NCBI RefSeq assembly: GCF_008727875.1
Contig: NZ_VTWS01000003.1
Coordinates: 62,001-126,000 of the forward strand
Source of the DNA: Larkinella humicola
GTDB taxonomy: Bacteria; Bacteroidota; Bacteroidia; Cytophagales; Spirosomataceae
Length of the DNA: 64,000 nucleotides
Direction: 5' to 3'
A model generated the notes under the pieces. That model ran no database searches and was not told the origin of the DNA. It saw only the letters and a program-made list of their open reading frames with translations. The first letter of the stretch is position 1; each line of letters opens with the position of its first letter. The translations under genes were made by a program, and so were the position numbers. Of this stretch, positions 37,650 through 46,529 are shown piece by piece.

Positions 37650-39986
37650 TCAGTGCAGCAAATATTTTCGCAACAGATTGGGCTTGTCATTGCCCGATTT
37701 CCGGTAGTAATAATACCGGTAATCGTACGAGTATCTATTTTTGACGGAATTCAGCACAACATTCAGTTTAGGAAACCGCTTTTCCTGGTACAGCAAATCC
37801 ACCAGTTTGAGGTAGCTGCGGTTGGTGATATTATGGCGAATGGCGTACAGCGTAACGTCCACAAACGGCCCGATCAACTGGGCGTCGGTCACCAGACCAA
37901 TCGGCGGAGAATCGATGATGATATTGTCAAACCGCGTACGGGCTTCTTCGATCAGTTCACGCAGACGCGGACCGCTGAGCAACTCCGACGGGTTGAGCGG
38001 AATGGGACCGCAGGAAATAATGAACAAATTATCGAAACCGGGCACCTGCTGCAGCACTTCGTCCAGCGTAGCCTCGCCCGTCAGGTAGCTGCTGCTGCCG
38101 CGAAAATTGAGCATGTTCAGCGCCTTGTGCAGTTTGGGCCGGCGCAAATCCATGTCCATGATCAGCGTTGGACGACCCACCAGTGCCATGCTCACGGCCA
38201 CGTTGAGCGACAGAAACGACTTGCCTTCTCCGCTCAGACTGGACGTAAACAGCAACACCTGGCTATCGTTCGGGTTTTCGCGCAAAAACTGGAGATTCGT
38301 CCGCAAAGCCCGAATCTGTTCGGCCGCCACCGAACGTTTCCGGCCGTTTACCACCACCGGAAACTCGTGTCTGACGTAGGCAATCTCCCCAATGACGGGG
38401 GCGTTGGTAGCCTGATTGATTTCGGCCCGCCCGGAAACCCGTTCGTTGAAAAACCGTTTGATCCGGATCACAACGATGGGAATGAGCAGACCGACAGTTC
38501 CGAACAGCAACAGAATCAGCCACTTGATGGGTTTCACCGGTTCCAGACTCCCGCTGGCGGCATCGATCACCTGGCTGTTGGATGAGACGGAAGCAAACGA
38601 AAGGGCGGTTTCTTCCTGCTTCTGGAGCAGGTAGTTATACAAATTGTTCTTGATGGCCTGCTGCCGCGTAATGTTCATCAGTGCCTGTTCTTTCCCCGGT
38701 ATAAGGCGAACCCGGGCTTCAAATCGTTTGTTGGCGGCCAGCAACTGGCTGCGCGTATTGGTCAGAATGCCACGGAGCGTTGCCAGCGTTTCGCTGATGC
38801 TGGCCCGGGTGGCAAAAATCTGATCGTCGAGCGAACGCAATACCGGGCTCGGTTCCGGCGAATTCCGAAGCAGCACCGTCCGCTGCGTTTCAAGCTCCGT
38901 CAATTTACCAATCAGGGCCGTTAACGTCGGATCACTGAATTTCAGCGTTGTTGGCAGCACACCCCGGTTTTCACCTTTGCTGCGAACGTATTTTTCCACA
39001 TCGCCCAGCGTGCTGAGCTGAATGGCAACCCGATTGAGTTGCGCGTCATTGCTTTGCAAACTACTCAGCAGCGACTGGGGACCGGAGCCGATACCGGAAA
39101 TGCCATTCACCGCTTTGTAGGTTTCGATCGACTTCTCCAGCGTGGCCAATTCAGCCGAAACGAGTTTCAGACGCGTCTGAATAAAGCTGAGCGCATTGGC
39201 CACCGCCCGGTTTTTTTCGTTGGTAGAAGCCGAGCTGTAGTTGGCAATCATCTGATTGAGAATGGCTTCTCCTTTGGTCGGCACGGCGTCCTCGATGGTC
39301 AGCACCAACACCGTCGACTCTTTTCCGCTGGGCGCAACGGTGAGTTTGCTCTGGTAATAGCGAATGGTCTGGGCCTGCGGCATGACCTGCACCACCAGCG
39401 GTTCGTTGGTGTAGACCACCGGCTGCTTAATAAAAATTTGCAACCGCCCGAAAGGCGTATTGATGATTTGATTGGCCGGATAGACCCAATCGTTCAGGCG
39501 TACCGTAGTGGGGCTGATGATGCCGATTTCCAGATCGGCCCGGTATAGATTGGGGGTTGGATCGGTCAGAACGATCCGGATTGGAGCTTCTTCATAAATC
39601 TCCCGTTTGCCGAAGGGCGTGCTGCGAAAATAGCGAATGTTCAACCCCAGCGAGTCGACCACTTTCTTCATCAACGAGTTTGACTTCAGAATTTCAATTT
39701 CGTTTTCGATGACTTTTCCGGGACTGTAAGCCGTCAGGTCTTTCAGGATGCCATCGCCCGAAACCCCGCTTTTCGGCGGCTCGTCTTTCACCAGTAAACT
39801 CGCCTGAACCCGGTAAATTGGCTCGGTAAACCAGATGTAGACGAAACCGGCCACAATCAGCGCGATCAGCGAAATCAAAAACCACTTCCAGTGTTTCAGA
39901 TAGTCTTTCAATGTTCCCTTTGCGTCCGAGGAGTTAATCTCGCCCTGAGGATACATTGGATAACTATACATATTCGATGACTTCAT
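37650..39986 (-). CDS. Second Wzc-like polysaccharide co-polymerase and tyrosine autokinase
   Basis: A 778-residue homologue of the protein at 24021-26363, with the same layout. The first membrane segment is near 35-52, a coiled-coil periplasmic part spans about 230-440, and the second membrane segment is near 485-505. A BY-kinase follows with Walker A SGEGKSF near 584, LIMDMDLRRPKLHKA as Walker A' and NIIIDSPPIGLVTD as Walker B. The tail is tyrosine-rich (NRYSYDYRYYYYRKSG). ATG at 39986 is preferred over an in-frame TTG at 39992. Unlike the other two wzc genes here it has no wza next to it; its only same-strand neighbour is the WbpG-like gene. Confidence 0.92.
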   Translation of the reverse strand: MKSSNMYSYPMYPQGEINSSDAKGTLKDYLKHWKWFLISLIALIVAGFVYIWFTEPIYRVQASLLVKDEPPKSGVSGDGILKDLTAYSPGKVIENEIEILKSNSLMKKVVDSLGLNIRYFRSTPFGKREIYEEAPIRIVLTDPTPNLYRADLEIGIISPTTVRLNDWVYPANQIINTPFGRLQIFIKQPVVYTNEPLVVQVMPQAQTIRYYQSKLTVAPSGKESTVLVLTIEDAVPTKGEAILNQMIANYSSASTNEKNRAVANALSFIQTRLKLVSAELATLEKSIETYKAVNGISGIGSGPQSLLSSLQSNDAQLNRVAIQLSTLGDVEKYVRSKGENRGVLPTTLKFSDPTLTALIGKLTELETQRTVLLRNSPEPSPVLRSLDDQIFATRASISETLATLRGILTNTRSQLLAANKRFEARVRLIPGKEQALMNITRQQAIKNNLYNYLLQKQEETALSFASVSSNSQVIDAASGSLEPVKPIKWLILLLFGTVGLLIPIVVIRIKRFFNERVSGRAEINQATNAPVIGEIAYVRHEFPVVVNGRKRSVAAEQIRALRTNLQFLRENPNDSQVLLFTSSLSGEGKSFLSLNVAVSMALVGRPTLIMDMDLRRPKLHKALNMLNFRGSSSYLTGEATLDEVLQQVPGFDNLFIISCGPIPLNPSELLSGPRLRELIEEARTRFDNIIIDSPPIGLVTDAQLIGPFVDVTLYAIRHNITNRSYLKLVDLLYQEKRFPKLNVVLNSVKNRYSYDYRYYYYRKSGNDKPNLLRKYLLH

Positions 39987-40888
39987 GAGCAACCGGCTTA
40001 GAAAAGAATAAAGTAAAGAGTGTATTCATCGTCCAAAAGGACGGTTTATAACGTGTTTAATATGAAGTTCGTATCGAGGAGGTTGTATGCATTAAGACAC
40101 CATGGACACGGAGGAAGTCTTCGAAATTTTATAACAGCCTCCTCCTTCAAAATTCACCCGGAAAAAGGGTTCCGCTTTTTTTTTACAATATTAACTTAAA
40201 AAAAGTTTTCTGGCTTATTATAAATACTTAAGTATTTACTCTTACCCCCCGTGTCGCCTTGAGAAGCGATTCTTCTGTCATTAAACAGACTTATCTACTA
40301 ACAGAAAAGGAAAGTTTTTGGCCAAAAACAAGGTGTTTTAGTGTTATAGTAACCAAAATGCCCATTTTATTCACAACAAATCTACGTTATTCAAATTTTA
40401 TCTAACAAATTACAAATTGTAAATTTATTATATGGTGGCAGAAATAATTTACCAATTTAAATTGCTTGTAGATACATATGAAAAACAAATGTCTTGTAAC
40501 CACCCCCGTCTACCTTTTATCCCATTTCCGGAACAAACTTATCTAAAGTATCGGTCAATACTCAGATAGACAGATAATTATACCTTATTTCTTTGTAAAA
40601 ATAACGGATTGAAAAGCGCGTTGCGCATCCGGCGCTTTGTTGCTGTCTCTTGTCCGACAAATAAAGACGTAGCGCTCATCCATTCCGGGTCATTTCCACT
40701 CCGGAATGGATGAGCAGAATTCTCCAGGAAATGATTTCTCTTCTCCTGACCAAAAACGCTGCCATTGAGCATGCCAATTCGTTAGAATCCTTTTGCCATT
40801 TTCAGCGCTGATTTTGATGAAATTGTTGTTGAACTGCCGCAAAGCGGGTAATTTGGGGACAATTCGCCAACGATCAAACTACTTACGA
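39987..40888. other. AT-rich intergenic region between divergent wzc and terC
   Basis: About 900 nt without a credible gene. It must hold promoters for both flanking genes. Visible structure includes a 15-bp inverted repeat listed separately and a 16-bp palindrome at 40314-40329 (GTTTTTG/GCCAAAAAC region), which is of the order expected by chance. The composition is very AT-rich from about 40180 to 40600. Confidence 0.5.
40674..40715. repeat. 15-bp perfect inverted repeat upstream of terC
   Basis: GCTCATCCATTCCGG at 40674-40688 pairs perfectly with 40701-40715 across a 12-nt loop. It lies about 175 nt before the terC start. There is no T-run on either side, so a classic terminator is not certain; an RNA structure or protein site is also possible. 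Confidence 0.75.
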
Positions 40889-41704
40889 ATGGATCAATTG
40901 TTCTCCGCCGAAAACATTGTCAGTCTGCTAACGCTGACATTTCTGGAAATTGTACTGGGTATCGACAACATCATCTTTATCTCCATTGCCGCAAACAAAT
41001 TAGCTCCCGCTGATCAACCCAAAGCCCGCAACATTGGTCTGTTGCTGGCCATGATTTTCCGGGTTGCTCTGTTATTCGGCATTTCGGTGCTGATTTCGCT
41101 CAGCAAACCGTTTATGCATTATGAAAGCCGTTGGTTAAGTGCTGCTTTTACCGGACAAAGCGTCATCCTGATCATTGGGGGTTTGTTTCTATTGTACAAG
41201 GCCACCACAGAGATTCATCATAAACTGGAAGGCAATTCGAATGAGGAAGAAGAAACCGCGGGTGCCCCGGTTAAGGCCAGCATTTCCGGCGTAGTAGCGC
41301 AAATTGCCATCATCAACGTCGTTTTCTCAATCGACTCCATCCTGACGGCGGTAGGACTAACTCAGAATGTGACGGTCATGATTATTGCCGTCGTCCTTTC
41401 CGTGCTGATCATGATGTTTTTTGCAGGCCCTGTCGGCAAATTTGTCAATGAACACCCGAGTATTCAGATGCTTGGCCTGGCCTTTCTGATCATGATCGGT
41501 TTCATGCTCATCGCCGAGGGAGCCCACCTGGCCGAGTTTGTCTTCTTCAATGCCGAAATCGGTGCGGTTCCGAAAGGGTATCTCTATTTTGCCATTGCGT
41601 TTTCGCTGCTGGTCGAATTCCTCAACATGCGCCTTCGCAAAAAGCAGCAACCGGTTCAGCTACATGGCTTCGAAGAACAGGCCAAGCGAGAAGGGATAAT
41701 GTGA
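40889..41704 (+). CDS. TerC family membrane protein
   Basis: A 271-residue inner-membrane protein with seven or so hydrophobic segments. The family hallmarks are LTFLEIVLGIDNIIFISIAA near 15-35 and its repeat-half equivalent INVVFSIDSILTAVGLTQN near 135, both with acidic residues inside membrane segments. TerC proteins are linked to tellurite resistance and manganese or other metal export. The frame extends upstream to 40793, but the ATG at 40889 (MDQLFSAENIVSLL) matches the family start. It is monocistronic and ends just before a long inverted repeat shared with the convergent gene. Confidence 0.9.
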   Translation: MDQLFSAENIVSLLTLTFLEIVLGIDNIIFISIAANKLAPADQPKARNIGLLLAMIFRVALLFGISVLISLSKPFMHYESRWLSAAFTGQSVILIIGGLFLLYKATTEIHHKLEGNSNEEEETAGAPVKASISGVVAQIAIINVVFSIDSILTAVGLTQNVTVMIIAVVLSVLIMMFFAGPVGKFVNEHPSIQMLGLAFLIMIGFMLIAEGAHLAEFVFFNAEIGAVPKGYLYFAIAFSLLVEFLNMRLRKKQQPVQLHGFEEQAKREGIM

Positions 41705-41714
41705 GTGGTCGATT

Positions 41715-41801
41715 GACCATTGACGATTGACCGCCGACGATTGACCATTGAAAACCGGTTTTGGAAGATGGTCGGTCGTCAATGGTCAATCGTCAATGGT
41801 C
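41715..41801. terminator. Long inverted repeat between convergent genes (probable bidirectional terminator)
   Basis: GACCATTGACGATTGACC (41715-41732) is repeated as its exact reverse complement at 41784-41801. The words TTGACCATTGA and GACGATTGACC recur between them, so the arms are built from short iterated units. The right arm touches the stop codon of the minus-strand gene. Confidence 0.6.
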
Positions 41802-42460
41802 TATTTCGCATTATAACTTTCCAGCAGCGTAATCAGGTTATTTTCTTCGCTCAGGTTCAGATCCTGCTCTTTAATCAGTTTTTCGACGCGGTCTTTTTGG
41901 TCGGTCAACGCAGCCAGCACCGACTTCTTATTTTTCTGAATGCGCTGCATCGTTCCGTCCGGTTTGGCAATAAAATACAGCTCCTGCTTCTGAAACTCCT
42001 TCGTCACTGTCGCCGAGTTGAACGGTTTATTTTCGACGATATTCACTTTCGTATGCTTCAACAGCTTCGTCGGACCATCGACCAGCACCTGATAAAACGT
42101 AGCCGGGGTGTTGGCATTTACAGCGGCAAATCCGTTTCGAAAGAGCAATTCGTCGTTGTCCATGATCCGGAATTCCTTGATAGCCGCCGGACTTAACCGA
42201 TAGGTCTGGTTATTTTGCAGATATTCCAGCTCGCCCGCAAACACATCATACCGTACTTTCAAATTTGGATACGTCTTGTTGCCGGCGGTTATGACCGCCC
42301 CTTCTTTCCAGGCTTCGTTCAGATACGGCGAACCCTGCACATCCACGTATTTACTGGCTCTGAGCACCTGCCCGTTGACGTCGGTCAAAAAAACACCCTG
42401 TGCGCTGGCTACCGGGGTCAGGCCGACGACAAACAGGCCCAAAATCAGCATTCTTTTCAT
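41801..42460 (-). CDS. Hypothetical exported protein
   Basis: A 219-residue protein with a signal peptide (MKRMLILGLFVVGLTPVASA, cut before QG). ATG at 42460 is chosen over the frame start at 42505 because only then is the signal at the N-terminus. The mature part has no hydrophobic segments and looks beta-rich in its first half (GKTYPNLKVRYDVFAGEL-like pattern around AGNKTYPNLKVRYDVFAGEL), with a lysine/glutamate-rich helical end. This kind of protein is common in Cytophagales, but its family and function are not recognised. Monocistronic, convergent with terC. Confidence 0.75.
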   Translation of the reverse strand: MKRMLILGLFVVGLTPVASAQGVFLTDVNGQVLRASKYVDVQGSPYLNEAWKEGAVITAGNKTYPNLKVRYDVFAGELEYLQNNQTYRLSPAAIKEFRIMDNDELLFRNGFAAVNANTPATFYQVLVDGPTKLLKHTKVNIVENKPFNSATVTKEFQKQELYFIAKPDGTMQRIQKNKKSVLAALTDQKDRVEKLIKEQDLNLSEENNLITLLESYNAK

Positions 42461-42595
42461 GGGAAGACTTCCGTTTAAATGGTTGGTTGAAAGCCGGCAT
42501 GGCATTCCTTACGACAAGATAACGAACCAACCCCAAAACCAGTACGCTTTTTTTGTACCTTTACCGCCATCAAAATCTGCCTATTTTTCTGCGCT

Positions 42596-44116
42596 TTGCA
42601 ACTCATTGATCAACTGAATGATAGTATACGGAGCTTATCCGGTTTCTGGCCGGAACTGGCGCTGGTCTTTGCCATTGCAATCCTTGTCGTAACCGATTTG
42701 GTGTTGCTCACCCGTTCAAAGCGCCCATCATCCGGCCCGGCATCGGGTCAACTTTCGGCTCAGGCGTATACCCGTTCTAAAAACCGTTCTGTTCTTTACG
42801 GTCTTTCGCTGACGGCAGTGACGGTGGCCGGGGCGCTGGTGGTCGAACAGGGGTCGCAGCAAAAAGGCTTTCTTTTTAATTCCGTTCTCCTGCTCGACAA
42901 CCAGGCGGTTTTTTATAAACTGGTGGTGACGCTGGCGGCTTTTTTCGCCATTCTACACGCCTGGACGGTTGTAAAAACGCCCAATTCCCTCCCCTTCGAC
43001 TGGCTTCCCATTCTGCTGGCCCTGCTTCTCGGCCTGTATCTGATGACGATGTCGGTCAACCTGCTAACGATTTACCTCAGCATCGAACTGGTTTCCATTA
43101 GTTCGTATTTGCTGACGGGGCTTTCGGCCAGCCGCAAAGCGTCGGAAGGCAGTTTGAAATACCTGCTTTTCGGAGCGGTGAGTTCGGCCATCATGCTGTA
43201 TGGCATGTCGCTGCTCTACGGCTTGACCGGAACGCTGGCCTTGTCTGAATCGGTCGAACAACTGGCCCAAAACGATTCATTCGTCATTTATGTAGCCGGT
43301 TTTCTGACGCTGGGCGGTATTCTGTTCAAACTGTCGCTTGTGCCTTTTCACGTCTGGACGCCCGATGTCTACGAAGCTGCTCCAACGCCCGTTGTGGCTT
43401 TCTTTTCGGTGGCTCCCAAGGCGGCCGCGTTGCTGGTGTTGATGCGCGTCCTGACGGCCTTACCGGCTAATTTTCAGACACCGATGGCGGTTATTGCACT
43501 GGCCAGCATTACCCTCGGCAACCTCTCGGCCCTCTGGCAAACCAATGCCAAACGATTGCTGGCGTATTCGTCCATTGCCCACGCCGGGTTTCTGCTGGTG
43601 GGCGTCGTGGCGTTCAACGAAACGGGTTTCGAAGCCGCCACCTTTTACGTGGCTACCTATGTGTTCATCAACCTGGCGGCTTTTCTGCTCATCGACCTGT
43701 TGGAACAGTCTCATAATGGCAACCTAACCATTCAGGATTTCAGCGGATTAGGCACCAGCCAACCGCTCCTGAGCGCGGCCCTCACGGCCGTTATGATTGC
43801 GCTGACCGGTTTGCCGCCAACGGTGGGATTCACCGCCAAATTCCTGGCCTTTTCGGCGCTGCTGGAAGCTTATCAGACGAGCGCGAATCCGTGGGTACTG
43901 GCCCTGTTTGCCATCGGTTTGCTGAACGCCGTCATTTCCCTTTTTTACTACCTCCGCATTCCGTTTTTAATGTACTTCCGTCCCGCTTCCACGGCCAATT
44001 TGTCAGACATCCATATCCGTCGTCCGCAACTGATTTTAGCCACCGTTCTCACGGTTCCTGTCCTGGTCCTGTTTTTCAAACCCGACTGGATTTTGCGCTG
44101 GATCGGCGGTTTATGA
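42596..44116 (+). CDS. nuoN: NADH-quinone oxidoreductase subunit N
   Basis: A 506-residue antiporter-like membrane subunit of respiratory complex I, with about fourteen membrane segments. Diagnostic stretches are LTIYLSIELVSISSYLLTGL near 160, SEGSLKYLLFGAVSSAIMLY near 185, LVPFHVWTPDVYEAAPTPVV near 245 (key lysines before it) and KRLLAYSSIAHAGFLLVGVV near 325. The frame has no ATG near the start; a TTG at 42596 (TTG CAA CTC ATT GAT) fits the family N-terminus. No other nuo gene is adjacent, which is unusual, since nuoN normally closes a nuoA-N operon. It ends in a short hairpin followed by a T-run. Confidence 0.9.
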   Translation: MQLIDQLNDSIRSLSGFWPELALVFAIAILVVTDLVLLTRSKRPSSGPASGQLSAQAYTRSKNRSVLYGLSLTAVTVAGALVVEQGSQQKGFLFNSVLLLDNQAVFYKLVVTLAAFFAILHAWTVVKTPNSLPFDWLPILLALLLGLYLMTMSVNLLTIYLSIELVSISSYLLTGLSASRKASEGSLKYLLFGAVSSAIMLYGMSLLYGLTGTLALSESVEQLAQNDSFVIYVAGFLTLGGILFKLSLVPFHVWTPDVYEAAPTPVVAFFSVAPKAAALLVLMRVLTALPANFQTPMAVIALASITLGNLSALWQTNAKRLLAYSSIAHAGFLLVGVVAFNETGFEAATFYVATYVFINLAAFLLIDLLEQSHNGNLTIQDFSGLGTSQPLLSAALTAVMIALTGLPPTVGFTAKFLAFSALLEAYQTSANPWVLALFAIGLLNAVISLFYYLRIPFLMYFRPASTANLSDIHIRRPQLILATVLTVPVLVLFFKPDWILRWIGGL

Positions 44117-44152
44117 CGGGAAAATCGAATTCCCGTTTGTACCCTTTTTTCT
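44116..44152 (+). terminator. Terminator after nuoN
   Basis: ACGGGAA (44116-44122) pairs with TTCCCGT (44130-44136); a run of six T follows about ten bases later. It starts on the last base of the nuoN stop codon. Confidence 0.6.
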
Positions 44153-44440
44153 ACTATGCAACCCTAAACAGCTTCTGCTCATACATCGTTGGCTGGTATC
44201 TCTTTTTCCTTAAAATGCTCAGTAGCTTGATCTTCTCCGTCAACCTGTGGCATACTGATCACTGTGGCTTTGACGGTTGTCCTGCTCTCCTTCTGCCTGG
44301 ACAATAGTTGCGTCTAAACCGTCCTTTTTCTTCAAGGTTCCTATTGGTCAGTCGTCTGAACAATATCTCCGAAATGGTTGTCTAATTACTAGAGGTTATT
44401 AATCAGGTTTTGTTAGTTTTTCATGTGCGCGAGCCAACTT
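44137..44440. other. Non-coding stretch after nuoN
   Basis: About 300 nt with no gene. On the minus strand a short open stretch ending in TGA (about 44180-44290) reads like the tail of a decayed protein, but no family could be recognised. Confidence 0.35.
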
Positions 44441-45078
44441 TGCAGGATGCTTCACTAGGCTCATTTTCAAGCCAAGCCTACCCAGTTTCTGGCTATGACC
44501 AGCCTGCACTGAGTTCGACTGGTTGCTCACCAGATCATAATTGCTTAACACTTGCTCGAAATTCTGCGTCTTGTAGTCTATAATGACATCGGCCCCAGGC
44601 TTTAAACCAGCTCGCGATTGGCCGCGCTGGTGGTGGTAGCCACAGTAGCGCCCAGGTGTTTGGCCAGTTGAATGGCAAACGTACCCACCCCGCCCGAACC
44701 GGCCTGGATAAACACCTTCTGTCCTTTTTGAAGGTTGCCTTTTTCAACCAGGGCTTGCAGGCCGTCAGGCCCACCAAGGGAATCGATGCCGCTTCAGTCA
44801 TTGACAGCGACGTGGGCATGCGTGCAACGTCCGCTTCGTTGATGGCAATCAAGGGGGCAAACATACCCGTTCGGTAGTCGGTTGGACGGGCATAAACCTG
44901 ATCGCCAACAGTGAAATGCTTTACCCGGGGGCCTACCTTGGTGACTACGCCAGCCACAGCGTGGCCCATGATGAGGGGAATTTATAGGGGGCAATAGGGC
45001 GTTGAATGCTCCTTCACGAATTTTGGTGTCGAGCGCTTGAGCCAAAGAGGTCTATGTATCTGTTTCTTCCATAGAAGT
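44440..45078 (-). pseudogene. Decayed NADP-dependent quinone oxidoreductase/alcohol dehydrogenase
   Basis: Fragments of one medium-chain dehydrogenase/reductase can be read in changing frames on the minus strand. They are ALDTKIREGAFNALLP, then MGHAVAGVVTKVG and VYARPTDYRTGMFAPLIAIN. A frame change within [12 protein letters not shown] comes next, then [20 protein letters not shown] (nucleotide-binding glycines) and [18 protein letters not shown], directly followed by a TAA where lysine is expected. Near the 5' end an in-frame TAG follows METDT-like codons. After SNYDLV the reading loses similarity to the family, so the C-terminal third seems deleted. At least two indels and two stops make it non-functional. 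Confidence 0.82.
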
Positions 45079-45179
45079 AGGGAAAAACAGCGTCGATTAG
45101 AGATCAAAAAGTATAGCTAACGATTAACAAGGTACCGATCTGGATCAATAGATCAGCTTAAGGAAACATCCTTACCCGA

Positions 45180-45212
45180 CCGCCAGGGGCTTGCTTTTAA
45201 CACACCTGGCGG
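45180..45212 (-). terminator. Hairpin downstream of the SDR gene
   Basis: CCGCCAGG (45180-45187) and CCTGGCGG (45205-45212) form an 8-bp perfect stem 20 nt past the SDR stop. There is no strong T-run, so termination is probable but not certain. Confidence 0.4.
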
Positions 45213-45232
45213 CCGCTAGATTAGCATGCGTT

Positions 45233-45985
45233 CTAGCGCATTCCTCCCGAAACAGCTAATTTTTCACCAGTGATCCAGCCCGCGTTATCCGATGCCAGGA
45301 AAGCAACGGCTGGGGCTATTTCAGTTGGTTTGCCGAATCTACCCATTGGTATAGCGGCAATCATGCCCTTTTCGATGGCACTACCGGCCAGGCCCAGCGC
45401 CTTTGACCCTTCGGTATCAGTTGGACCCGGTGCTACCGTATTGACCCGGATGTGACGGTTCACCAGTTCTCTTGATAAAGAAACGGTTAAGGCGTTCAGG
45501 GCCGCCTTCGATGACGTATAAACACTGGTGTATGGCCCTGGATTCTGTCCGCCTACTGAACTGATATTGACAATGCTACCTCCTGTTTGGGGAAAATACT
45601 TCAAAGACTCCTGGATCGTCAGCATGGGACCTAACACATTAACCCGGTACTGTTCCAGGAAATCATCCTCCGTAACGGCTTCAATGGGGCCGAATCGGGC
45701 GATGCCAGCGTTATTCACCAGCACATCTAGTTTGCCAAACCGCTCCTTCACCTGACTGAACAAATCAATAATATCGGTATGCCGGGCCATATCGGCCTGA
45801 AGGGCAATGGCTTGTCCGCCTGTCTCCCGGATGTCTTTAACCACGCCTTCTGCATCGCTTTCCGCCGAATGATAGGTAACAATGACAATTGCACCACAGG
45901 CGGCAAGTTCCTTGGCTATGGCAGCGCCAATACCCTTTGAGCTGCCGGTAACGACGGCAATCTTCTGCGTCAAATCTATTTTCAT
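45233..45985 (-). CDS. SDR family oxidoreductase (FabG-like)
   Basis: A classical short-chain dehydrogenase/reductase of 250 residues. The NAD(P) loop is VVTGSSKGIGAAIAKEL, LVNNAGIARFGP follows, the catalytic Ser is in VNISSVGG, and the active YxxxK is in YTSSKAALNALT. The C-terminus has the common ASDNAGWITGEKLAVSGG end. The substrate is unknown; many such genes next to HxlR regulators deal with quinones, aldehydes or electrophiles. It is divergent from an HxlR regulator and lies beside the decayed quinone oxidoreductase, which was probably part of the same unit. A TAnnTTTG element precedes it at 46002-46009. Confidence 0.9.
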   Translation of the reverse strand: MKIDLTQKIAVVTGSSKGIGAAIAKELAACGAIVIVTYHSAESDAEGVVKDIRETGGQAIALQADMARHTDIIDLFSQVKERFGKLDVLVNNAGIARFGPIEAVTEDDFLEQYRVNVLGPMLTIQESLKYFPQTGGSIVNISSVGGQNPGPYTSVYTSSKAALNALTVSLSRELVNRHIRVNTVAPGPTDTEGSKALGLAGSAIEKGMIAAIPMGRFGKPTEIAPAVAFLASDNAGWITGEKLAVSGGMR

Positions 45986-46001
45986 GAGATCTCTTTTTTG
46001 A

Positions 46002-46009
46002 CAAAGCTA
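46002..46009 (-). promoter_or_regulatory. Bacteroidota -7 element for the SDR gene
   Basis: On the minus strand the bases read TAGCTTTG, an exact TAnnTTTG, ending 16 nt before the SDR start codon. No good -33 TTG was seen at the usual spacing. Confidence 0.45.
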
Positions 46010-46052
46010 AATGAACGAACTTTACTATGGGTATGGGTTTCCCTTTAGAAAG

Positions 46053-46072
46053 TAGTTTCCTTTGAGAAACTA
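46053..46072. promoter_or_regulatory. Candidate HxlR operator
   Basis: TAGTTTC (46053-46059) and GAAACTA (46066-46072) form a 7-bp perfect inverted repeat with a 6-nt spacer, 17 nt before the HxlR start and within the divergent promoter region. HxlR proteins bind such palindromes and often repress both directions; that role here is inferred. Confidence 0.45.
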
Positions 46073-46088
46073 AGTTGCGCCAGGACGG

Positions 46089-46472
46089 ATGAAAAAGAAA
46101 GTATTTATTGATCAAAAGCCCCTGCAGTGTCCCAGTCAGCTCAGGGCTATCCATGATACAATGGATATTTTAAGCGGCAAATGGAAAATCACGATCATTG
46201 GGTGCCTGAGCTTTGGCGACAAACGGTTCATGGACTTAATGCGGGAAGTAAAAGGGATTGGCTCCAAAATGCTGTCCAAGGAGTTACAGGAGCTGGAGAT
46301 CAACGGGTTAATCAGTCGCACGGTGCAGCCTACCAAACCGGTCACGGTGGAATATGCGCTTACCACTTATGGTGAGACCCTGAGGCCTATCCTGTGGGAA
46401 ATGGCTGATTGGGGGCAACATCACAGGATAAAAGTAAAAGCAACCTTCAGCGGAGAAGTTGGCAGTGGCTAG
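46089..46472 (+). CDS. HxlR family transcriptional regulator
   Basis: A 127-residue winged-helix regulator. The family signature is clear: CPSQLRAIHDTMDILSGKWK, FGDKRFMDLMREVKGIGSKM, LSKELQELEINGLISRTVQP and the wing VEYALTTYGETLRPILWEMA. HxlR proteins sense electrophiles or oxidants, often through a cysteine; Cys15 in the LQCPSQ motif is the candidate. It is divergent from the SDR gene with a palindromic site between them, a standard regulator-target pair. Confidence 0.92.
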   Translation: MKKKVFIDQKPLQCPSQLRAIHDTMDILSGKWKITIIGCLSFGDKRFMDLMREVKGIGSKMLSKELQELEINGLISRTVQPTKPVTVEYALTTYGETLRPILWEMADWGQHHRIKVKATFSGEVGSG

Positions 46473-46529
46473 AGCATAGCTTGAAGCTATCGAGTTTTTA
46501 CGTTGCCTCAATCAATCAAATTGTTATAC

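Noticed and set aside
40314-40329. 16-bp perfect palindrome in the wzc-terC gap
   Set aside because: An 8-bp half-site palindrome is expected about once in 64 kb by chance; no second copy was seen.
40578-40772. 64-codon minus-strand frame in the wzc-terC gap
   Set aside because: It spans the 15-bp inverted repeat and has no recognisable domain.
44180-44290. Minus-strand open stretch ending in ISMPQVDGEDQATEHFKEKE and a stop
   Set aside because: Looks protein-like but has no start and no recognisable family; left as a possible relic only.
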